NCBI RefSeq assembly: GCF_002266435.3
Contig: NZ_CP029426.2
Location: 2,448,001 to 2,512,000 of the forward strand
Direction: 5' to 3'
Source of the DNA: Bradyrhizobium amphicarpaeae
Lineage (GTDB): Bacteria > Pseudomonadota > Alphaproteobacteria > Rhizobiales > Xanthobacteraceae
Length of the DNA stretch: 64,000 nt
Both the position numbers and the translations under genes were made by a program. Each line of letters begins with the position of its first letter. Within the stretch, counting starts at the first letter, position 1. The notes beneath the pieces are model-generated. The model saw only the letters and a list, made by a program, of their open reading frames with translations, made no database searches and had not been told where the DNA came from. Shown one piece after another: positions 57,904 through 64,000 of the stretch.

Positions 57904-58671
57904 TCAGGGCTCCTGCGCGTCGTCCTTCGGCCGCGCGCCGCCAAAGATGCGGGTGCCATCTGCGGTCAAGTAAGGCTTCAACGTTTCCCACGGCACGAAG
58001 GCGACATATTCGCCCTCGGCGTACGGGCCGACGGCGTAAGGCGGATAGTGGAAGGTGAGGCCGGAGCTCTTCCCCGCTTCGGTCGAGGGCGCCAGCGTCA
58101 CCGCGCCGACCTTGAGCAGGCTCGGTTTCAGCTCCTTGAACCATTCGTCGGTGGCGGTCTCGCCGGCATCCCGCTTCTTCTTCTCAACTTTGAGCGAGGC
58201 GATGATCGCTTTCACCACCGCCTTCATGGTCGCGCCGTTGTCGGCGGTCTCGCTGAAGAACGGGCGGATCGAGATGCGCTTGTTGTCGGCCTTGTCCCAC
58301 AGGATCGTGTTCACGTCCGAATTGGGATGCGCGCCGTGAGTGTCCATGTAGTCGTTGCGGAGAACGCTGACATAGCGGTCGGCCACGACGGAGCGGATCT
58401 CATATTTGCGCTCGAAATCCCAGCCGCCGTCCTTGAAGAACTGCGGGTCGGCCTTGCGCGCGGCGGCAGCCTCTGCGGAATTCTTGTCGAGCCACTTTTT
58501 ACCTTCGGTGAGGCAATCTGCCGCCAGCGCTGCATCCGCCTTGATCTTGTGGTCGAGGAAGACGCGCGCCTCGATGCTCCTCGTCTTGACGACGGCGTCG
58601 GGTTTGGGGTCTGTGGCGTGGACCGGACCGAACAGCGCGCTGAAAAACGCGGCGACGGCGAGCGCACGCAT
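57904..58671 (-). CDS. DUF3298 (RsiV-like) secreted protein
   Basis: The product has a signal peptide (MRALAVAAFFSALFGPVHA) and the DUF3298 end SGLTFHYPPYAVGPYAEG...VPWETLKPYL. From the ATG at 58671 it is 255 residues; ATG 58695 is also possible. DUF3298 domains occur in the anti-sigma factor RsiV, which binds lysozyme, and in free-standing periplasmic proteins such as this one. No sigma factor gene adjoins it. It is convergent with the truncated SRPBCC gene and sits next to the mutase large subunit. Confidence 0.85.
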   Translation of the reverse strand: MRALAVAAFFSALFGPVHATDPKPDAVVKTRSIEARVFLDHKIKADAALAADCLTEGKKWLDKNSAEAAAARKADPQFFKDGGWDFERKYEIRSVVADRYVSVLRNDYMDTHGAHPNSDVNTILWDKADNKRISIRPFFSETADNGATMKAVVKAIIASLKVEKKKRDAGETATDEWFKELKPSLLKVGAVTLAPSTEAGKSSGLTFHYPPYAVGPYAEGEYVAFVPWETLKPYLTADGTRIFGGARPKDDAQEP

Positions 58672-58730
58672 CGACGTTGGCGCGAAATACATCACGCAAA
58701 ATCCTTCTTGTCGGGAAATCGACGGCGATG

Positions 58731-60887
<2,157 letters not shown>

Positions 60888-60903
60888 GGCTTCAACCATT
60901 TCA

Positions 60904-61368
60904 TCAATCATGATCCGGGTGCTGATGGCTGACGATCGTCGCCATCTTCTCCGGTCCGTAATTCTGCTGCGTGGTCTGGCTCGGAAGATTGGCGATGCCG
61001 ACCACCCAGCCGAGGCGGGATTCGGTGCCGAACTGGCGCGTCGGGATCACCCGGTCGGGGCGGTCGAACGCGCCGGTCATGATCTCGATCCGGTCGCCGT
61101 CGATGCGGCCAAAGCTCAGCGGCGTGCCGCAGGCGGGGCAGAAGCCGCGCTCGGCGATGGTGGAGGAGCGGAAGAACGACGGCTGTCCCTTGGTCCAGGC
61201 GAAGTCGGTCCTGTTGATGTCGGCAAAGGAGGCGAACGGCGCGCCGGCCGCCTTCTGGCACATCCGGCAGTGGCAGATCGAGACCCGGTTCGGCGCCGTC
61301 GTGACGCCGAAGCGCACCGCCCCGCATTGGCAGCCGCCGGTGAGAACGGGTTTGCTGGTGTCGGTCAT
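60904..61368 (-). CDS. GFA-family protein (CENP-V/GFA zinc fold)
   Basis: The 154-residue protein has the GFA/CENP-V zinc cysteines: Cys13 and Cys15 (GGCQCGAV), Cys32, Cys34 and Cys37 (CHCRMC), and Cys77 and Cys80 (GFCPACG). Family members include a glutathione-dependent formaldehyde-activating enzyme, but most have no known reaction. The gene lies between the two mutase subunit genes: its ATG overlaps the stop of mutA (ATGA) and its stop codon lies 17 bases before scpA. Confidence 0.88.
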   Translation of the reverse strand: MTDTSKPVLTGGCQCGAVRFGVTTAPNRVSICHCRMCQKAAGAPFASFADINRTDFAWTKGQPSFFRSSTIAERGFCPACGTPLSFGRIDGDRIEIMTGAFDRPDRVIPTRQFGTESRLGWVVGIANLPSQTTQQNYGPEKMATIVSHQHPDHD

Positions 61369-63236
61369 GCCTGCTCCATCCGTCGGTAGGCGTCTTGCAG
61401 GGTCGCAAGCGCATCGCCTCCGGCGAAGACGAAACCGGTGACGCCGGCCGCGCGCAGCACCGCCTCAGCCTCGGTGGGGCGGCCCGCCAGAAAGATATGT
61501 CGGCCTCCCGCCATTTGCAGGGCCTTCGCTGCCGGTTCCGCCTGATCGGCATAAACCTTGTCGCTGGAACAAAGGCAGGCAAGCTCGGCGCCGGAGGCTT
61601 TGAAGGCGGCGGCAAGGCTGACCGGATCGGCAAAGCCCTCGTTGCCCATGGCCTCGATGCCGCCGGCCTCGAAGAAGCTCTTGGCGAAGGTCGCCCGCGC
61701 CGTGAAATCGGCGGGCGTGCCGAGATTGGCCAGGAACACTTTCGGCCGGGAGCCGCGCGCCTTCAGCGCTGCGTCGGATTTGTCACGCAGCGCCTCGAAA
61801 GGCTCCGCGAGCCGGATCGGCGGCAGCGCCTCGAACTTGTATTTCTGCTCGCCGTAAGGCGCGAGCGCGATTGGCGTCGCCGTCAGCACCGCCGTTTCGC
61901 GCTCGTGAAGGTTTGGAAATTCGCTGGCGCCCGTCAGCACGTCGCGGCGCTTGGCGATGTTGGCGTCACGTGCTTTTCGTGTCGCCGAAACCTTGCTCTG
62001 GAACAGATCCTGCTGAAGCGCGGCAAAGGCGCCGCCGGTTGTCTCGCTCTGCTGGAACAGCGCCCAGGCGGCGTCGCAAAGCTGCGCCGTCAGCGTCTCG
62101 ATGCCGCCGGCGCCCGCAGCGGGATCGCTGACCTTGCCGAGGTTGCTTTCCTCCAGCAGCAACAGTTGCGTGTTGCGCGCGACGCGGCGCGCGAACGGGT
62201 CGGGCAGCCCGAGCGCGAGCGTATGCGGCAGCACGGTGATCGCATTGGCGCCGGCAAGCCCTGCCGCGAATGTCGCGATGGTCGCGCGCAGCATGTTCAC
62301 ATAAGGATCGCGCTGCGTCAGCATGCGCCAGGCGGTGTCGGCAGCGATGAACAATGGTTGGGGCGTCAGCCCGCACGATGTTTCGATGCGTGCCCACAGC
62401 AGCCGCAACGCGCGGAATTTGGCCATGGTCAGGAACTGGTCGGCGTCCGCGGCGAGTCGCGCATAGACCATGCCGCGCGCGGCTTCCAGCGCAATGCCGG
62501 CGCCTTCGATCGCGCGCAGATAAGCGACGCCGCAGGCGAGAACGAAGGCGAGCTCCTGCACCTCCGAGCCGCCGGCATCGTGGATGACGCGTCCGTCGGC
62601 GGACGCAAACGGTCCCTTGAAGCCGAGCGCGGCGAGGCCCTTGATCGCGCCGGTGACGGCGGGGGCGATCTCGTCCCATGTATAGGGACTGTGGCCCCAC
62701 ACCGCGCTCGCCGCGAGCGGATCCAGCCCGAAGCGGATGTTGCAGGCTGCGGGATCGAGGCCGTTGCTCTTCACAAATTCCGCGACATGGATCGCGGCCA
62801 TCCGCGATTGAGGTCCGATCTCGAGCTCGATGCCGATGCCGGCGTCGAGATGGACGTCCTTCAACAGCTTTGCGACCGCCTTGGCCGAAGGTTCCAGGCC
62901 GAAACCGCGTGCGCCGTTGGCTCCCGCGAACACCAGCGCGAGCCCGGTCGCGCCGTTCTCCAGGTCCTGCAACGCCTGCGCATTCGCCAGCGCCGCATCG
63001 GGATGGTCGATCCGCTGCACGATCTGCCACGGCGCGGCCGCAGGCCGTCCCATCACGGGCGCAACGCCCTTGGCGCGCGGATAGAGCGGATCGATCTTGA
63101 GCCCGTCATAGGTCTTGCCGACCAGCTTCTCGAACGGCGCGCCCTTGAGCACGCCGTCGACCAGCTTGCGCCAGTCTTCGACGGTTGCCTGGGGAAAATC
63201 GGCCGCCAGCTTCAGGTCGTCAGTCACGGAGGTCAT
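61365..63236 (-). CDS. mutA: Methylmalonyl-CoA mutase, small subunit
   Basis: The 623-residue protein is homologous to the large subunit but is not catalytic: where the B12 motif should be, it has LGTPADFTAR without the Asp-His-Gly pattern. Its first half keeps the TIM-barrel-like region (GRPAAAPWQIVQRIDHP). ATG 63236 is chosen since its N-terminus (MTSVTDDLKLAADFP) is typical of small subunits; the frame is open to 63377, with GGAG upstream of 63236. It forms a heterodimer with ScpA. Confidence 0.93.
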   Translation of the reverse strand: MTSVTDDLKLAADFPQATVEDWRKLVDGVLKGAPFEKLVGKTYDGLKIDPLYPRAKGVAPVMGRPAAAPWQIVQRIDHPDAALANAQALQDLENGATGLALVFAGANGARGFGLEPSAKAVAKLLKDVHLDAGIGIELEIGPQSRMAAIHVAEFVKSNGLDPAACNIRFGLDPLAASAVWGHSPYTWDEIAPAVTGAIKGLAALGFKGPFASADGRVIHDAGGSEVQELAFVLACGVAYLRAIEGAGIALEAARGMVYARLAADADQFLTMAKFRALRLLWARIETSCGLTPQPLFIAADTAWRMLTQRDPYVNMLRATIATFAAGLAGANAITVLPHTLALGLPDPFARRVARNTQLLLLEESNLGKVSDPAAGAGGIETLTAQLCDAAWALFQQSETTGGAFAALQQDLFQSKVSATRKARDANIAKRRDVLTGASEFPNLHERETAVLTATPIALAPYGEQKYKFEALPPIRLAEPFEALRDKSDAALKARGSRPKVFLANLGTPADFTARATFAKSFFEAGGIEAMGNEGFADPVSLAAAFKASGAELACLCSSDKVYADQAEPAAKALQMAGGRHIFLAGRPTEAEAVLRAAGVTGFVFAGGDALATLQDAYRRMEQA

Positions 63237-63318
63237 GCGGCCAAGGGCTCCCAAGAATATCGTTATTCGCGAGGCGAATTTGCCACGGCCGACCGTCCCT
63301 GCAAACGGTCGATTTTGG

Positions 63319-63810
63319 TTAACCGGTATCCGGGAGCCGCTCAATGCCTTGCGTCGAGACGCTGGCGAGCCCGTCACGCACTGGGATGCCCGAGATGACG
63401 CGGTCGGGCGCGATCTCGGCCAACGGCACCAGCACGAAAGCGCGCTCGAACAGGCGCGGATGCGGCAAGGTCAGGTCCGGCTTCTGCAAGGAAATGTCGT
63501 CATAGGCGATCATGTCGAGATCGATCGTGCGCGGGCCCCAGCGCCGCTCCTTGTCCCGGGTGCGGCCGAATTTCTGCTCGACCTTCTGCAGCACGAACAG
63601 AAGTGCGTGCGGATCGAGATCGGTCTCGATCTCGACGCAGGCGTTGATGAAGGGGTCCTGCGCCTCGTCGCCCCAGGGCGGGGTGGCATAGTCCGAGGAG
63701 CGCGCGATCAGGGCGCCTTGCGCGATGCCGCAGATATGCGCGATCGCCTTGCGGAACGTCGCGCGGACATCGCCGACATTGCCGCCGAGCGCGATCAGCA
63801 CGCTTGCCAT
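63319..63810 (-). CDS. folK: 2-amino-4-hydroxy-6-hydroxymethyldihydropteridine pyrophosphokinase
   Basis: FolK (HPPK) transfers pyrophosphate to 6-hydroxymethyl-7,8-dihydropterin in folate synthesis. The 163-residue protein has ALGGNVGD at the N-terminus, DPFINACVEIETDL, and the core GPRTIDLDMIAYD with the magnesium-binding Asp pair, then LPHPRLFERAFVLVPL. Its ATG overlaps the folB stop codon (TGATG). It is the last gene of the folB-folK transcript here; mutA starts 83 bases beyond. Confidence 0.95.
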   Translation of the reverse strand: MASVLIALGGNVGDVRATFRKAIAHICGIAQGALIARSSDYATPPWGDEAQDPFINACVEIETDLDPHALLFVLQKVEQKFGRTRDKERRWGPRTIDLDMIAYDDISLQKPDLTLPHPRLFERAFVLVPLAEIAPDRVISGIPVRDGLASVSTQGIERLPDTG

Positions 63811-64000
63811 CAGGGGTGCCGCGAGCGGGTCAGCATGATGCCGACATCGTCGAAGATCGCGGCGATCGGCGCATGCGGCTTGTGCACGGTGATCTTCACG
63901 GCGCGGATGCGCGGGAAGTTCGACAGGATTGCGTCGGCGACCGCACCGGCCGCGCGCTCCAGCAGCTTGTAATTAGCGGTCTTGAACGCCGCCGTCGTCG
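63810..64000 (-). CDS. folB: Dihydroneopterin aldolase, C-terminal part (cut by window end)
   Basis: The last 63 residues of a minus-strand frame are seen. They have the FolB C-terminal pattern: YKLLERAAGAVADAIL, then VKITVHKPHAPIAAIFDDVGIMLTRSR. FolB splits dihydroneopterin to 6-hydroxymethyldihydropterin, the substrate of FolK. The start lies beyond base 64000. The stop codon overlaps the folK start. Confidence 0.9.
   Translation of the reverse strand, partial: TTAAFKTANYKLLERAAGAVADAILSNFPRIRAVKITVHKPHAPIAAIFDDVGIMLTRSRHP

Overview
The window looks like a chromosomal segment of an alphaproteobacterium of the Bradyrhizobium / Rhodopseudomonas group. The evidence is high GC content, a hopanoid gene block (hpnH, ispH, hpnN, hpnO), an ecfF-osrA pair whose anti-sigma factor has cysteines exactly at positions 129 and 179, a linked TIGR03808/TIGR03809-type pair, and many Bradyrhizobium-style intergenic palindromes. 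I see no rRNA, tRNA, CRISPR array, transposase or phage gene. Most genes are ordinary core or soft-core genes. The sequence ends inside folB; the left edge falls one base before an ATG.

Layout. 0-1.4 kb: TPR-methyltransferase, then about 0.9 kb of non-coding repeat sequence. 2.2-9.6 kb: hopanoid block (ispH-hpnH on minus; hpnN, hpnO on plus; a DUF2147 gene in between). 9.7-13.1 kb: a secreted unknown protein and a minus-strand cassette of metallophosphoesterase, cupredoxin, ECF sigma factor and zinc anti-sigma factor. 13.3-19 kb: alpha/beta hydrolase, GMC oxidoreductase, M20 amidohydrolase, Pit-type phosphate transporter. 19-27.6 kb: an SOS DNA-damage locus in which a radical-SAM gene and a DUF4130-UdgX fusion (minus) face imuA-imuB-dnaE2 (plus) across one LexA-type box. 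27.7-39.9 kb: SDR, CoA-transferase, heavy-metal RND pump, amidohydrolase, small kinase, TolC-like protein, enoyl-CoA hydratase and a secreted Ala-rich protein. 40-46 kb: ecfF-osrA, a large membrane protein, DUF2336 and a diguanylate cyclase. 46.4-49.4 kb: sigma, anti-sigma and subtilase operon. 49.4-52.2 kb: a candidate small RNA and the TIGR03809/TIGR03808-type pair. 52.4-63.2 kb: pcp-meaB, a tripartite tricarboxylate transporter (tctCBA), a truncated SRPBCC gene, a DUF3298 gene and a split methylmalonyl-CoA mutase. 63.3-64 kb: folK-folB.

The genes form several coherent units. Hopanoid genes cover precursor supply (IspH), side-chain addition (HpnH), amination (HpnO) and delivery to the outer membrane (HpnN). 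The SOS locus couples translesion mutagenesis to a poorly understood radical-SAM/uracil-glycosylase pair. Three separate sigma/anti-sigma modules sense envelope or oxidative stress. MeaB and both mutase subunits give a complete methylmalonyl-CoA/succinyl-CoA step with its GTPase chaperone. The most interesting points are the shared LexA box, a palindromic repeat translated inside dnaE2, a probable TGG-to-TGA nonsense change in the SRPBCC gene, a GFA gene wedged between the mutase subunits, and a terminator-bounded small-RNA candidate near 49.5 kb.
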